Assembly (NCBI GenBank): GCA_903862655.1
Contig: CAIOZA010000046.1
Location: forward strand, 1 to 63,245
Length of the DNA stretch: 63,245 nt
Direction: 5' to 3'
From: an uncultured Ignavibacteria bacterium
GTDB taxonomy: Bacteria; Bacteroidota; Ignavibacteria; Kapaibacteriales; UBA2268
Shown: one piece after another, positions 28,669 to 38,779 of the stretch
Position numbering within the stretch: the stretch's first letter is position 1
Layout of the letters: each line of letters begins with the position of its first letter
The notes under the pieces: model-generated
The model's database searches: none
What the model was told of the DNA's origin: nothing
Seen by the model: only the letters and a program-made list of their open reading frames with translations
Position numbers and translations under genes: made by a program

Positions 28669-29271
28669 ATGAATTATACCGGTCCAAAAGTTAAAATTTC
28701 CAGGAAATTGGGGCTGGAACTTACTCCAAAATCAAGAAAAGTAACTGTTAAGAAACCTTATCCTCCGGGTCAGCACGGTGCTACTAAAAAGCGTGCTAAG
28801 ATGTCTGATTATGGACGTCAGCTGCTCGAAAAACAGCGTTTAAGATTGCAGTTTAATATATCTGAAAAACAGATGCGTAATTTTTATAAGAAAGCAGCCC
28901 AGATGACAGGTAATACTGGCGACTTGCTTGTTTTACTTATGGAATCACGTCTGGATGCTATGGTATACAGAGCAGGTTTTGCTGCCACTATCTACGCTGC
29001 CCGTCAGTATGTTGGCCATGGTCATATTTTGGTTAATGGCAAAAAAGTTGACATCCCTTCGTATCAGGTTAAGCATAATGATGTTGTTTCTGTTAAAGAA
29101 ACCAGCCGTAAATTGGATTGTTTCCAGGATTCAATTCGTAATGCCGGAACACCACCATACCTAGCGTTGTCAAAAGCTGATTTCACAGTAAAATATTTAT
29201 ATCTTCCACCAAGAGAGGAAATCCCGGTAATATGCGAGATACCTCTTGTTGTTGAATTCTATTCAAGATAA
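28669..29271 (+). CDS. rpsD: 30S ribosomal protein S4
   Basis: Binds 16S rRNA early in small-subunit assembly. The 200-residue protein shows the S4 N-terminal domain (GPKVKISRKLGLEL, PYPPGQHG, QLLEKQRLRLQFNISEKQM) and the S4 RNA-binding domain (ESRLDAMVYRAGFAATIYAARQYVGHGHILVNGKKVDIPSY, in pieces about residues 92-135). It is a zinc-free form: the N-terminal Cys cluster is absent. It is a single-gene unit with its own promoter and terminator, not in the usual rpsM-rpsK-rpsD-rpoA operon. AGAGGAAC precedes the ATG. Confidence 0.97.
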   Translation: MNYTGPKVKISRKLGLELTPKSRKVTVKKPYPPGQHGATKKRAKMSDYGRQLLEKQRLRLQFNISEKQMRNFYKKAAQMTGNTGDLLVLLMESRLDAMVYRAGFAATIYAARQYVGHGHILVNGKKVDIPSYQVKHNDVVSVKETSRKLDCFQDSIRNAGTPPYLALSKADFTVKYLYLPPREEIPVICEIPLVVEFYSR

Positions 29272-29289
29272 TAAGTAATTTCTCTTTTA

Positions 29290-29328
29290 AAAAAAACCTT
29301 TCGGTGATTTATCCGGAAGGTTTTTTTA
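29290..29328 (+). terminator. Terminator of rpsD
   Basis: A long stem (AAAAACCTTTCGG with CCGGAAGGTTTTT, one G-U) and a 7-nt loop, followed by a T run, 20 nt after the stop. Confidence 0.9.
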
Positions 29329-29356
29329 TTTTTGTATAAAGTATTCAGAGGAATTA

Positions 29357-30253
29357 ATGAACAGAAGAAATTTTTTACTTGTATCGGGGATATCGTTAGC
29401 TGTTAGCTCAATCAATCCACTTAGGTTATTGGCCCAGACAGAACCAAAGCTTGGAAGCAGTAAATTCGATAAGATTATTGCTGTTGCAGAAAAAGAAAAA
29501 TGGTCGAAACTTCCTTTGAATGAGGTGATAATGAAAGTAGCACTTCAATTCATTGGCACACCTTATGTTGGCGGCACGCTTGAAGTGAATGACGTTGAGC
29601 AGTGTGTGATTAATTTTAATGAGCTTGACTGTGTTACCTTTTTTGAGCTTTCGCTTTGCCTCGGACGTAATATTAAACGGAATAGACTCGCAATTGAGGA
29701 TCTTTATAACGAAGTAACATTCACCCGTTACAGGCATGGGAAATTGGCAGGATACGAATCAAGGCTGCACTACACTTCTGACTGGGCTTACGATAATGTC
29801 CAGAAGGAAGTTGTTGTTGATTTTACTAAAACAATTGAAGGCATCCAATTCCCGGTAACTGTTAATTTTATGTCAACAAATCCAAAATATTACAAACAGT
29901 TAAAAGCCAATCCAGGCTTGATTAAGAAAATTTCTTTCTTAGAAAGTGAGATCAATAAACGAAAGAAATTCTATATACCAAAATCAAAAATCAGCTCAAT
30001 CCAATCAGAGATTCAAACAGGGGATATAATCGCAATCACAACTAATAAAAAGGGTATAGATTATTCACATACCGGTCTTGCTTATGTTAAGTCTGAGAAC
30101 AGACATCTGGATTGTTCTTTTATACATGCATCCTCGAAAAGAAAGAAAGTAAGTATCGAAGCTTCACTTATTGATTATCTTAATGGGGTTGATTCCGATA
30201 CAGGAATCACTGTCCTTCGTCCAATCGAAGTATCCTCAATAGAAAGTAAATGA
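29357..30253 (+). CDS. DUF1460 family NlpC/P60-like amidase
   Basis: An exported papain-fold protein of the DUF1460 (N-acetylmuramoyl-L-alanine amidase-like) family. The N-terminus is an RR-containing signal (NRRNFLLVSGISLAVSS), possibly a Tat signal. The motif QFIGTPYVGGTLE opens the domain. The likely catalytic Cys is in NELDCVTFFE (about residue 95), and the likely His is in DYSHTGLAY (about residue 237). Family members act on cell-wall peptides or similar amides. AGAGGAAT precedes the ATG. Its last 4 nt overlap the start of the MFS gene, so the two are translationally coupled. An amidase with a transporter suggests recovery of muropeptides or peptides, by inference. Confidence 0.82.
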   Translation: MNRRNFLLVSGISLAVSSINPLRLLAQTEPKLGSSKFDKIIAVAEKEKWSKLPLNEVIMKVALQFIGTPYVGGTLEVNDVEQCVINFNELDCVTFFELSLCLGRNIKRNRLAIEDLYNEVTFTRYRHGKLAGYESRLHYTSDWAYDNVQKEVVVDFTKTIEGIQFPVTVNFMSTNPKYYKQLKANPGLIKKISFLESEINKRKKFYIPKSKISSIQSEIQTGDIIAITTNKKGIDYSHTGLAYVKSENRHLDCSFIHASSKRKKVSIEASLIDYLNGVDSDTGITVLRPIEVSSIESK

Positions 30254-31668
30254 TAGGATTTAAAGAAACGATAATATCGATCAGAACTTTCCCAAAAGAG
30301 TTCTGGCTGCTGAACATTATTCAAATGCTCGAAAAACTCGCATACTGGGCCGTTTTGCTCCAGATGCCAATTTATACGGCTCAGAAGGGAATCGATGGCG
30401 GGTTGAACTGGGAGCAGTATATTAAGGGTATTGTGTTCTTCGTGTGGGCGATGATACAAAATATCACACCAGTTTTTACGGGAGGAATAGCTGATAAATT
30501 TGGCAGAAGGAAATTGCTGGCGATTTCTGTTGTGATAATTTTTCTAAGCTATACTATTCTGGCTACTCAAAGAGATTTCTATCTGATAATTGCCGGTGTG
30601 ATTTTGCTGGGAATCGGTTCCGGGGTATTTAAACCGGCTCTTCAGGGAGCATTGGCTGCCACTATGCCAAAAGAGAGATCTTCTACTGGCTGGGGGCTCT
30701 ATTTCATGCTGATGAATTTTGCAATTATTGCGGCACCACCCTTATCCAAGTATCTACGAGAACTTAGCTGGAGTACAGTTTTCTGGGGAAGTGCAGTTAT
30801 AATATTTGCTAACCTTATATTTATTTTCACTCTTAAGACCGACACTAGCAATTCTGAACATAGTGAAGAATCCAGTTTTTATTATAAGAAAGTATTCTCT
30901 GATCTTAAAAAGCCAGAAATTTTTTTATTCCTGATTTGCATGTCAGGTTTTGCAATTATCTATATGCAGTTTTACGAAACACTTCCAAATTTTATATATG
31001 ACTGGAGCGACACTTCAAAACTGGCTTCTGAATTGTCATTCCCACGTTTTATGCTAATGGAAACTCCCAGAGGTTTGATGATATCTTATGAATGGCTTTA
31101 TAACCTGAACACAATATTAGTGACTATGTTTGTATTAGTTGCAGCATGGCTCATGGGGTTAATAGACAGGATTAAAGCTATAACTATCGGGATTATTCTC
31201 TCGATTGCCGGATTAGCTTTGACAAGCATTTCGATGAGTGGAAGCTGGCTTGTTGCAGGCATTATTGTTTATACTTTTGGTGAGATGATTACTAATCCTA
31301 AATTCAATGACTATCTTTCTTCGATTGCGCCTGGGGGTTTAGAATCATCCTACATGAGCTATCTTAATATTTCAATGGCGATTGGTTTGGGCGGAGGTTC
31401 ACTTTTAGGCGGGTTTTTCTATGGAAGAATCGCAGAGAAATCGTCGCTGGCTTTGGACTACATGCAGTCTCACGGTATGCATTATAATGGAGATATGGCT
31501 TCAGCTTTTGATTTTTTAACCAAGAGTTTAGGCTCTAATCCTGAGCAGGCCACAAGGCTTTTATGGCAAACTTATAGTCCAAATTTAATCTGGTTACCGT
31601 TTATAATAATTGGTATAGCTTCAGTTGTTGGATTGATTTTATACAGGAAGAAGTATATTGCTAATTAA
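30250..31668 (+). CDS. Major facilitator superfamily transporter
   Basis: An inner-membrane secondary transporter with about 12 hydrophobic segments over 472 residues. The loop between helices 2 and 3 has GGIADKFGRRKLL, the MFS motif A. IGSGVFKPALQGALAATMPKERSS recalls the POT/peptide-transporter subgroup, though the POT signature is not complete. A loop insert at about residues 195-215 is charged. The start overlaps the DUF1460 stop (ATGA). The substrate may be a cell-wall or dietary peptide, inferred only from the neighbour. The last 8 nt overlap a converging lipoprotein gene. Confidence 0.85.
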   Translation: MIGFKETIISIRTFPKEFWLLNIIQMLEKLAYWAVLLQMPIYTAQKGIDGGLNWEQYIKGIVFFVWAMIQNITPVFTGGIADKFGRRKLLAISVVIIFLSYTILATQRDFYLIIAGVILLGIGSGVFKPALQGALAATMPKERSSTGWGLYFMLMNFAIIAAPPLSKYLRELSWSTVFWGSAVIIFANLIFIFTLKTDTSNSEHSEESSFYYKKVFSDLKKPEIFLFLICMSGFAIIYMQFYETLPNFIYDWSDTSKLASELSFPRFMLMETPRGLMISYEWLYNLNTILVTMFVLVAAWLMGLIDRIKAITIGIILSIAGLALTSISMSGSWLVAGIIVYTFGEMITNPKFNDYLSSIAPGGLESSYMSYLNISMAIGLGGGSLLGGFFYGRIAEKSSLALDYMQSHGMHYNGDMASAFDFLTKSLGSNPEQATRLLWQTYSPNLIWLPFIIIGIASVVGLILYRKKYIAN

Positions 31669-32404
31669 AGTAAGTATATTCGAAAGAGTATTTCTTTATA
31701 ATATTGCCGGATTTGTCTGTTTGAATCTCTTTACTTACTTTTCCGTCCGGATTGTACATGTACGTGAAAATGATCTCAAGAAAACCCGATGAGTCGTATT
31801 TAATCCGCTCCACCAAGCGTTGATCCATTTTGTAGATTATTGTGTCGCGGGATTGATTCAAGCCACCAATACCATCGTTAATCCTGGTGCCGATGACGAA
31901 ACCCTGGTTATTGAAATTATATTCAAATTTTGTTTTGGTCTTTAGAGTGCCGAATTTATCAAAAGTGTTTTCTTCGACTAGATTGCCCTTGAGGTCATAA
32001 TCGAATTTATTAATTGATAATGTATCCCCTTTTGAATCCTTAGAAAGCTTCTCAACAATCAATCCTTTGATATCGGTTGTGTATGAATTGATAACAAAAT
32101 CGGTAGTGCCAGTGTTATTGAATGTCTTAATTTCTTCAATTGTAAGATTGGAGGAATAAGTGATGACCGTTTGGGATAAAAGTAAACCGGAATCGTTGTA
32201 TAAGTCAGATTTGAGGAGTTGACCACTGTTGTCGTATTGTTTATGTGACACAACCATTAGTTTCTGATCGGTAGAATTTGCAAGAAGCCATTTGGTCTCA
32301 GATTTGATCTGATTTCCAGTTTTAGGATCAACAGACATATCCTGTGTGCATGAACCAAGCATCACTAGAGTGAAAAGAATCAGTATATGTCGTATGTTTG
32401 TCAT
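31661..32404 (-). CDS. Lipoprotein with YD-like repeats
   Basis: A predicted lipoprotein: signal peptide MTNIRHILILFTLVMLGSC with lipobox LGSC (Cys19). The rest is a series of beta-strand repeats of about 20 residues with a Y-[DN]-x-x-G-x-L/V-x-x-E pattern (YDNSGQLLKSDLY, FDYDLKGNLVEEN, YNPDGKVSKEIQ, DKSGNIIKKYSFEY). They resemble the YD/RHS-type or MORN-like repeats of Bacteroidota lipoproteins. No enzymatic motif is seen. It converges on the MFS gene with an 8-nt overlap. The 284-bp gap upstream to 32688 is very AT-rich and shows no gene. Confidence 0.75.
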   Translation of the reverse strand: MTNIRHILILFTLVMLGSCTQDMSVDPKTGNQIKSETKWLLANSTDQKLMVVSHKQYDNSGQLLKSDLYNDSGLLLSQTVITYSSNLTIEEIKTFNNTGTTDFVINSYTTDIKGLIVEKLSKDSKGDTLSINKFDYDLKGNLVEENTFDKFGTLKTKTKFEYNFNNQGFVIGTRINDGIGGLNQSRDTIIYKMDQRLVERIKYDSSGFLEIIFTYMYNPDGKVSKEIQTDKSGNIIKKYSFEYTYFN

Positions 32405-32688
32405 TTGGTATTTAAGTTAGTACACAGATTGTAATTTATACTATTTTTTAATAAAATCAAAAATAAAACATTTGATTACAAAGATAATAACACTATTGAA
32501 AGTAAAAAGTTACTTAAAAAAATAAAAATAAAAAAATTGTTATAAATTTTATCTTTTAATGTTAATTTGCAAAGCGTTTGTTGATGAATTGCAGAAATCA
32601 ATATAATAATAAATCAAAAATTCAATTTTGTCATGAAAGAAGCATTATTTAATTTTAATGTAAACGTCATCTCAATAACTGAGGTAAT

Positions 32689-33573
32689 ATGAAAAATATT
32701 GCACTATATGAAAACGCTGACAAACCGGAATCGGCTAAATATGCCGAGATGTCAGCAAAAATACTTTTAAATCTTGGTGTATCTATTTATGCTAAACCGG
32801 AGCTTTTAAAGCATTTTACACCTGAAATAGCCAAAGAAATTAAGCCTATTCAAGCTGATGAATTCGAAAAATTTGCTGATGTTGTAATTTCATTTGGTGG
32901 CGATGGGACTATGCTCTCAGCGGCTCATTTGCTGATCAACTCTAATATACCTATTATGGGGATTAATGTTGGGAAGCTCGGATTCCTTGCTGAATACTCA
33001 GTTGCAAATCTTAATCGGGCAATAAACGATCTGATGGAAGGAAATTACAGGGTGGTGGACAGGTTCGTAATTGAGACACTGTGGAATGGTGAAAAATTAT
33101 ATGCCTTGAATGATATTGTTGTCGAAAAGAGGCAATCGTCCAGAATGATTACAATCACAACTTATGCAAATGATCATCATATTGCTGATTACAGGTCGGA
33201 CGGATTGATAATTACTACTCCAACTGGTTCAACAGCATACTCATTGTCATGCAATGGACCGGTGATTGCACCCTCGACACATGTGCTCTGCCTTACACCT
33301 ATATCGCCTCATTCTCTTAATCTCAGACCATTGATTATCCCAGATACGAATGAGGTTAAGCTAAGAGTAACATCTCCAACGGGGGATGTAAATCTGGTGA
33401 TTGATGGTCAGGTTTCTAAGGTTGTACCAAATGATATTGACATAGTAATTAAGCGTTCTGATGCAATAGTAAAACTTATCAAGCCTCTTCAAAGTTCGTA
33501 TTATGATTTGCTAAGACGCAAACTGCTTTGGGCAGCTCAAACAACGGACGTTGGTCCACATGGAAATGATTAA
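32689..33573 (+). CDS. nadK: NAD kinase
   Basis: Phosphorylates NAD to NADP using ATP or polyphosphate; cytoplasmic. The family signature GGDGTMLSAAH is at about residues 70-80, followed by GINVGKLGFLAE, LNDIVVEK, and the NAD-binding segment RSDGLIITTPTGSTAYSLSCNGPVIAP. The C-terminal beta domain contains NLRPLIIP. The 294-residue length is standard. GAGG is 5 nt before the ATG. lgt follows after 19 nt, so they are probably co-transcribed. Confidence 0.96.
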   Translation: MKNIALYENADKPESAKYAEMSAKILLNLGVSIYAKPELLKHFTPEIAKEIKPIQADEFEKFADVVISFGGDGTMLSAAHLLINSNIPIMGINVGKLGFLAEYSVANLNRAINDLMEGNYRVVDRFVIETLWNGEKLYALNDIVVEKRQSSRMITITTYANDHHIADYRSDGLIITTPTGSTAYSLSCNGPVIAPSTHVLCLTPISPHSLNLRPLIIPDTNEVKLRVTSPTGDVNLVIDGQVSKVVPNDIDIVIKRSDAIVKLIKPLQSSYYDLLRRKLLWAAQTTDVGPHGND

Positions 33574-33592
33574 TTTTTAGTAGAGAAACTAA

Positions 33593-34393
33593 ATGCATAC
33601 ATTAGGATACTTGAACTGGAGTGTGTCTCAGGAGATTTTCAGAGTCGGACCAATAGCTATCCGCTGGTATGGTCTGCTCTTCGCCCTGAGTTTCGTAATT
33701 GGTTACTGGATAATGGATAAGATTTTTAGGATCGAAAAGAGAAGTCAACACGATCTTGAAGCTTTGACCATCACTATGATAATCGGAACTGTGTTGGGCG
33801 CCCGTGTTGGACATTGTTTGTTCTACGATCCAGTTTATTACCTTTCTAATCCTCTCCTCATACTTAAAGTTTGGGAGGGTGGGCTTGCGAGCCATGGCGC
33901 AGCGATAGGTATATTGTTGGCTTTGTGGTATTACGTTAAGAAGCGGCCAAAATATACTTTCCTTTGGGTAATAGACAGAGTTGTGATAGTCGTCGCTCTT
34001 TCTGGTTTTCTTATAAGACTGGGAAATTTTTTCAATTCAGAAATTTTGGGATCACAGACTGACGTAGCTTGGGCAGTCGTATTCACCAGGATCGATAATA
34101 TACCAAGGCATGCCGCCCAGCTTTACGAGGCTGTTACTTATCTTGCCATTTTTATCTATCTTTACTATTCCTACATGAAATTGAATGCAGGAGCTGCAGC
34201 CGGTCGAATCTTCGGACAATTTCTTGTTTTTGTATTCGGTGCCAGGTTTATTGTCGAATTCTTCAAAGAGGTTCAATCTCCCTTTGAAAAAGGACTACCT
34301 CTTGATATGGGTCAGATTCTGAGTATTCCTTTCATCATAGCCGGTATTTATCTATGGATAAGATCCAGCAGAAAGCTGAAAGTTATAAAGTAG
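33593..34393 (+). CDS. lgt: Prolipoprotein diacylglyceryl transferase
   Basis: An inner-membrane enzyme that moves diacylglycerol from phosphatidylglycerol to the lipobox Cys, the first step in lipoprotein maturation. It is needed for the many LxxC lipoproteins in this window. Seven or so transmembrane segments are seen. Family motifs include IRWYGLLFALSF, ARVGHCLFY, the essential SHGAAIGILLA, and the Lgt signature LIRLGNFFNSEILG, in which Arg and Asn are conserved. The C-terminus has FGARFIVEFFKE and MGQILSIPF. The 266-residue length is normal. Confidence 0.96.
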   Translation: MHTLGYLNWSVSQEIFRVGPIAIRWYGLLFALSFVIGYWIMDKIFRIEKRSQHDLEALTITMIIGTVLGARVGHCLFYDPVYYLSNPLLILKVWEGGLASHGAAIGILLALWYYVKKRPKYTFLWVIDRVVIVVALSGFLIRLGNFFNSEILGSQTDVAWAVVFTRIDNIPRHAAQLYEAVTYLAIFIYLYYSYMKLNAGAAAGRIFGQFLVFVFGARFIVEFFKEVQSPFEKGLPLDMGQILSIPFIIAGIYLWIRSSRKLKVIK

Positions 34394-34445
34394 AAATTTT
34401 TGTGATTTCCTTCAAAAATTTATAGTATTTCCAGAAGTTTGTTAT

Positions 34446-37400
34446 CTACAACTTTACAAACTTCTGAACTAAATCTCCGAACCGGACAAAATACATACCA
34501 GGTGATAATCCCGAGACGTCGATTCTCAGTCTTCCGCTAGTGGATGTGGCTGCGGAGCAGATGGGTGTGGACACGATCTGACCATAAATATTGAAGATTT
34601 TTATCTCGCTTTGGACTGATACTTCACGCTTTGACACAACAGAGATTTCTATTAAATCAGTAGCAGGATTGGGATAAATCATCATTCTATCTGAATTTGT
34701 TAAATTATCTATGACACTTGTTGTTGTTGACTTAAAATCCAGATATCCGGCTGATAGTTCATTATTCTCCAGCATTACATATTTATCTTTGTTGTTGAAT
34801 TTCTGAAACACAGCAAGAACTTTATCATCATTTGTTGCCGAAATACTATTTAACATGTTACTATAATCGAATTCTTTTGTTTTGAGGAGCTCAGACCATT
34901 TTCCATTATTATCAAGTGTTAGAGAATAAAATCCCCTTGCTCCAGACCATATTATGCTAGTTCCATTGGAAGAATTAATCATTTTGGCATGAGAGAAGTT
35001 CATTCCAGGTGCATTACTTGATATTTTAGTTGATTGGTCTGGCAGACCTCCAAGATTGTAATAAATGCCATCAGAGTTTGCAAAAGCTATTTGAGGCTGA
35101 TTACTGCCATTGGTGGAAATAACCGGGAACATATCGGAAATACTATTATTTGTTAACTTAATCGTTTCTTTTACATCTGAATTTAAAGTAAACAGATAGA
35201 TTTCTCTATCGTCAGCAGTCAAAAGATCATTATCACCATCTTTCTCGTAAACAATATATAGTTTGCCTTCTCCGGCAATAGCTGAAGACCATTGTAGCAA
35301 ACCACTTTCTGAAGTAATTTCCTTTGGCTGATTAAAATTATCTGAAATGAACTCCGCACTATATATTGATGCTTTTGTTGAAGCATTGCCTGCGATTGTT
35401 GAGCCATCGGTTGATTGAAACAATAAACGGCATGTTCCATCATTCTGTCTTAAAAGCTTAGGCGAGAAATCTAATTTATTTGGTAGGTCAACGTCTCCTC
35501 GCGAAGAAACTATATTGTTATCAACATTAACAATAGCGAACTTAAGCTTAGCCGCAGATAAATACTGTTTGACATTAATGTCTTTCAAACTGCCAGATGG
35601 AAGATCATTTTGTTCCCAAACCACTAAAACCTGACTTGCAGATAGAGCTATAATCTGTGGGTTTCTATTATTTTTTCCATCATCAATGACCTTTAGAGAA
35701 TTCTCAAGCTTATTATTTCTGAAATTACCAAGAATAATATTTCTTCCTGATGCTTCTGGTGTAGTAGCGGCTTCTGTCCAAACAACTGCATAGTTGCTTC
35801 CGTTTACATTGCAAATACTTGCTGAAGCATCAAATGGTGCTTTAGCTGATAACATTATAGACGTTGAATCAATTGGTAGAGATTCTGTTAAGAACTGTGG
35901 TATATCATCATTCTGTTTAGCAATCCCGCTTCCAATCGTCCAGGTTTGTTCTCCGCTGATTGATCCTACTCCGGCAATTTGTCCATAAGCACGAAATGTA
36001 AGAGATCCACTGGCAGTGGGAGCCCAACTTGGTATGGGGATAGTAAGTGTTCCGGAGCCTCTGCCTTCGACAAAGAATCCGGCAATACTTCCAATACCTG
36101 CTGATCCAACTACCGAAGCTGTAAGTGTGCTTTTAATTTCTCCACTTTGCCAAAACAGTTCATCGCCTTCATTTTTGAAATTAGCATTTCCATTTAGATC
36201 GAGTGTAATTGAAGTGCGTATTCCGGCATTTAATAAACTTGTCAGGTATGAACAAACCTCTCCGGCAACCGGTATGTCGCAGAAAGAACTTACTCCTGGG
36301 ATAACTGTTAGCAGGTTTTGTTCCTTTTCATAGAGTTTGATTGGCAGGTTTGCGGTAATGTCACCAGTAGTTTCTAAACCTGAAGGTTTCAATGTATGAT
36401 GAGCTGTTCCATCCCCAGTCAAATCAAATTGTTTGTCCCCGAGTCCGATACCTCCTTGAACAGTTATCGTCTTATCAAATGTTGTTCCCAGTGATGATAC
36501 TTCTAGTGGGAATTTCAAACCAGTTTCTTTCAAACCCCAGGTCCCTCCAATATATGGTGTAATTGCAGGTATTGTAATTGAAGCATTTACATTAGGTTTT
36601 GGCCATTCAACAAGTGAATTCTTAATATATCTTAATTCCGGATCATTTCTCTGTACTCTATAATCTGACACAGTCCCTGCATAATTGCGCATGTGGACTA
36701 CATAAGGTTCAAAAATAAGTGTATCAACAAAACCATTGCAACCTATTGATTTAAAATATATCTTATTCTGAATATCAGCCATAAAATCTTTTCCCATTTC
36801 TACTTCAAACCAGGCAGTGTTTCCAGTGATATTCGCATCTTTCACAGGAGTATTGTTAACTTGATACTTTACAGATGTAGGCATGCGATCGGGAAGATAT
36901 GTAATTACATGCTTATTTTTATCACTAAGATTAATTTTATCAAAGAAGGTCATTTCCAATTGCTTTGTAACAGATTGATGTAAAGGGACGTTACACGAAA
37001 ATTCAGAAGTCGATCCATTAGTTGTTGTCAATGTTGCAGTAATTCCATTTTCTGGTAGAGTTCCGATATCAATTTGGTAAAAGCTAGGGTTATTAACAAT
37101 GAACTTTTTAATCCATTTCTTGCCTTCACCGCTACCGGATTCGTCTTTGTCTGTCTCGTAAATATCAATTCTTGAGCCTGACGGAGCATTGCTACCATAA
37201 AGTTTTCCTTTAACCAGACTATCTAGTTTTGGTGGCTTTACATTTTCCTGTGTATTCTCAGCATTCTTTATCCCAAGCTTTGCATTTGTATGAATTATAT
37301 TTTTTATATAAGTGTTTTTGGTTGGCATAATGCCAGCTATTATTTCTGTGGAAATACCATGTCCTTGATTATTTACAATGAAATTTGGTGCATAATCAGT

Positions 37401-38546
37401 ATTAAGATCAGATCCGATGACATTATCCTCTACAGCTCCCTGAAGGCAAACTCCATTCCAGCTGTTCGGCATTGGTGTATCCTTACCTTCGATACCACCG
37501 ATGCTATTTCCGAATACTTTATTACCTATTGGAGTACCTATCTCGGTTGAATCAATTGACTGAATTAATACTCCGTTTTGCTGATTCCAAACAATAATAT
37601 TACTAGATATGGTATTATTCGAACTAACAACTACGATACCGTTTCCGTTAGGTGCTGGAGACAAATCTCTATTGCAACCAATAAAATTGTTCTTTATAGT
37701 ATTTCCATCAGCAGGCACATCCTTAGTCGCACCAACCTGAATCCCCATTTGTCCGTTGCCAATAATTACGTTTCCATCCGATGGAATATCACCACCAACT
37801 GTAGAGTTAGCTGCAACTAACATAATCCCCATTCTAGGTGCAGAATTGTTATCTCCTATAGCATTTTTTCGGATTATTTGGTTTGTTGTTCCACCTGGAA
37901 TATCAATTCCCGAATGAGTATAATATTGAATTTTATTATTCTCAATCAAATTATTATCCCCATCAACTCCGATCCCCGCAAGGTAAGTACTACCAGGCTG
38001 ACCAATAACACAATGAGTTACCTTGCAGTTTGATCCAACAGCAATTCCAAAGGCACCACCAGTAGACTTGAATAATACACTGTCGATAATTACGTTATCG
38101 GCAGCACCAATACCTACCTTCATAGCTGGAACATCTACCGTTAAATATTTTATCGTACAATTATTGCCTGTGGCAATAACACCTTTAATGATTACATTCT
38201 TATCTTTCCCTGGTATTAAAGTACAATTTTCCGGTAAATATACTTCTCCTATTTCATCATCTAGAACAATTGTTCCGGAAATATTAATAGTTATTGTAAA
38301 TCCATCAGTATTTCCATTAACGTCCTGCATATTTTGAATTTCTTCTAATGCTGAACGAAGAGTCTTTTCATTATTGTAATCCCTATGTTTTCCATCACTT
38401 GCTTCATCCTCTTCCGTATCGGGATCATCCCATGCATGTGCATCTTTCGAGTCGTTAAGCGATGTAACCGTCCATTGTGAGTATGTGTGTGTTGGTAGTA
38501 ATAATGAAATTACTAATAGCATTATATAAAGTATGAATGTTTTCAT
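34446..38546 (-). CDS. Giant right-handed beta-helix protein with T9SS sorting domain
   Basis: A 1366-residue exported protein. After the signal peptide, residues about 80-440 carry parallel beta-helix repeats of the pectate-lyase/NosD kind (NLIENNKIQYYTHSGIDIPGG, IIRKNAIGDN, NTISSNIIVWNQQNGVLI). A long beta-rich middle region (about 470-890) has no clear family. A set of propeller-like repeats follows (about 900-1260: YAVVWTEAAT, QVLVVWEQND, RLLFQSTDG, KLYIVYEKDGD, TSIIWSGARG). The type A sorting domain (IYPNPATDLIEISV to LVQKFVKL) ends it. The fold is common in surface polysaccharide-binding or adhesive proteins; no catalytic residues can be assigned. No strong ribosome site is seen before the ATG. 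Confidence 0.8.
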   Translation of the reverse strand: MKTFILYIMLLVISLLLPTHTYSQWTVTSLNDSKDAHAWDDPDTEEDEASDGKHRDYNNEKTLRSALEEIQNMQDVNGNTDGFTITINISGTIVLDDEIGEVYLPENCTLIPGKDKNVIIKGVIATGNNCTIKYLTVDVPAMKVGIGAADNVIIDSVLFKSTGGAFGIAVGSNCKVTHCVIGQPGSTYLAGIGVDGDNNLIENNKIQYYTHSGIDIPGGTTNQIIRKNAIGDNNSAPRMGIMLVAANSTVGGDIPSDGNVIIGNGQMGIQVGATKDVPADGNTIKNNFIGCNRDLSPAPNGNGIVVVSSNNTISSNIIVWNQQNGVLIQSIDSTEIGTPIGNKVFGNSIGGIEGKDTPMPNSWNGVCLQGAVEDNVIGSDLNTDYAPNFIVNNQGHGISTEIIAGIMPTKNTYIKNIIHTNAKLGIKNAENTQENVKPPKLDSLVKGKLYGSNAPSGSRIDIYETDKDESGSGEGKKWIKKFIVNNPSFYQIDIGTLPENGITATLTTTNGSTSEFSCNVPLHQSVTKQLEMTFFDKINLSDKNKHVITYLPDRMPTSVKYQVNNTPVKDANITGNTAWFEVEMGKDFMADIQNKIYFKSIGCNGFVDTLIFEPYVVHMRNYAGTVSDYRVQRNDPELRYIKNSLVEWPKPNVNASITIPAITPYIGGTWGLKETGLKFPLEVSSLGTTFDKTITVQGGIGLGDKQFDLTGDGTAHHTLKPSGLETTGDITANLPIKLYEKEQNLLTVIPGVSSFCDIPVAGEVCSYLTSLLNAGIRTSITLDLNGNANFKNEGDELFWQSGEIKSTLTASVVGSAGIGSIAGFFVEGRGSGTLTIPIPSWAPTASGSLTFRAYGQIAGVGSISGEQTWTIGSGIAKQNDDIPQFLTESLPIDSTSIMLSAKAPFDASASICNVNGSNYAVVWTEAATTPEASGRNIILGNFRNNKLENSLKVIDDGKNNRNPQIIALSASQVLVVWEQNDLPSGSLKDINVKQYLSAAKLKFAIVNVDNNIVSSRGDVDLPNKLDFSPKLLRQNDGTCRLLFQSTDGSTIAGNASTKASIYSAEFISDNFNQPKEITSESGLLQWSSAIAGEGKLYIVYEKDGDNDLLTADDREIYLFTLNSDVKETIKLTNNSISDMFPVISTNGSNQPQIAFANSDGIYYNLGGLPDQSTKISSNAPGMNFSHAKMINSSNGTSIIWSGARGFYSLTLDNNGKWSELLKTKEFDYSNMLNSISATNDDKVLAVFQKFNNKDKYVMLENNELSAGYLDFKSTTTSVIDNLTNSDRMMIYPNPATDLIEISVVSKREVSVQSEIKIFNIYGQIVSTPICSAATSTSGRLRIDVSGLSPGMYFVRFGDLVQKFVKL

Positions 38547-38779
38547 AGTATAATAGTAAAAAATAGGTAAATAATAATTTATTTTTTTTGGGAAATCTGA
38601 ATTTGATATCAGATTAAACTACAATTTCACAAATGTTGATATAATAATTATTCGAGTTTCTTCTTCAACTTTACAACGGAATAATATTATTTTCAAATTT
38701 ATAATATATTCACGAATAAAACAATCAATTATTCTCAAATATCATAATTTTATCAACAAGCATTATAAAATAACCACCT

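Noticed and set aside
29426-29737. 103-codon frame antisense to the DUF1460 gene
   Set aside because: It lies fully within a gene of a recognised family and lacks any protein family resemblance or ribosome site.
34432-34466. Stem CAGAAGTTTGT/ACAAACTTCTG at the lgt/beta-helix junction as a terminator
   Set aside because: One arm lies in the last codons of the beta-helix gene and no T run follows on either strand; the pairing may be chance.
37290-38337. Several 80-105-codon plus-strand frames opposite the beta-helix gene
   Set aside because: All are antisense to a repeat-rich protein and share its periodicity; none has a ribosome site.
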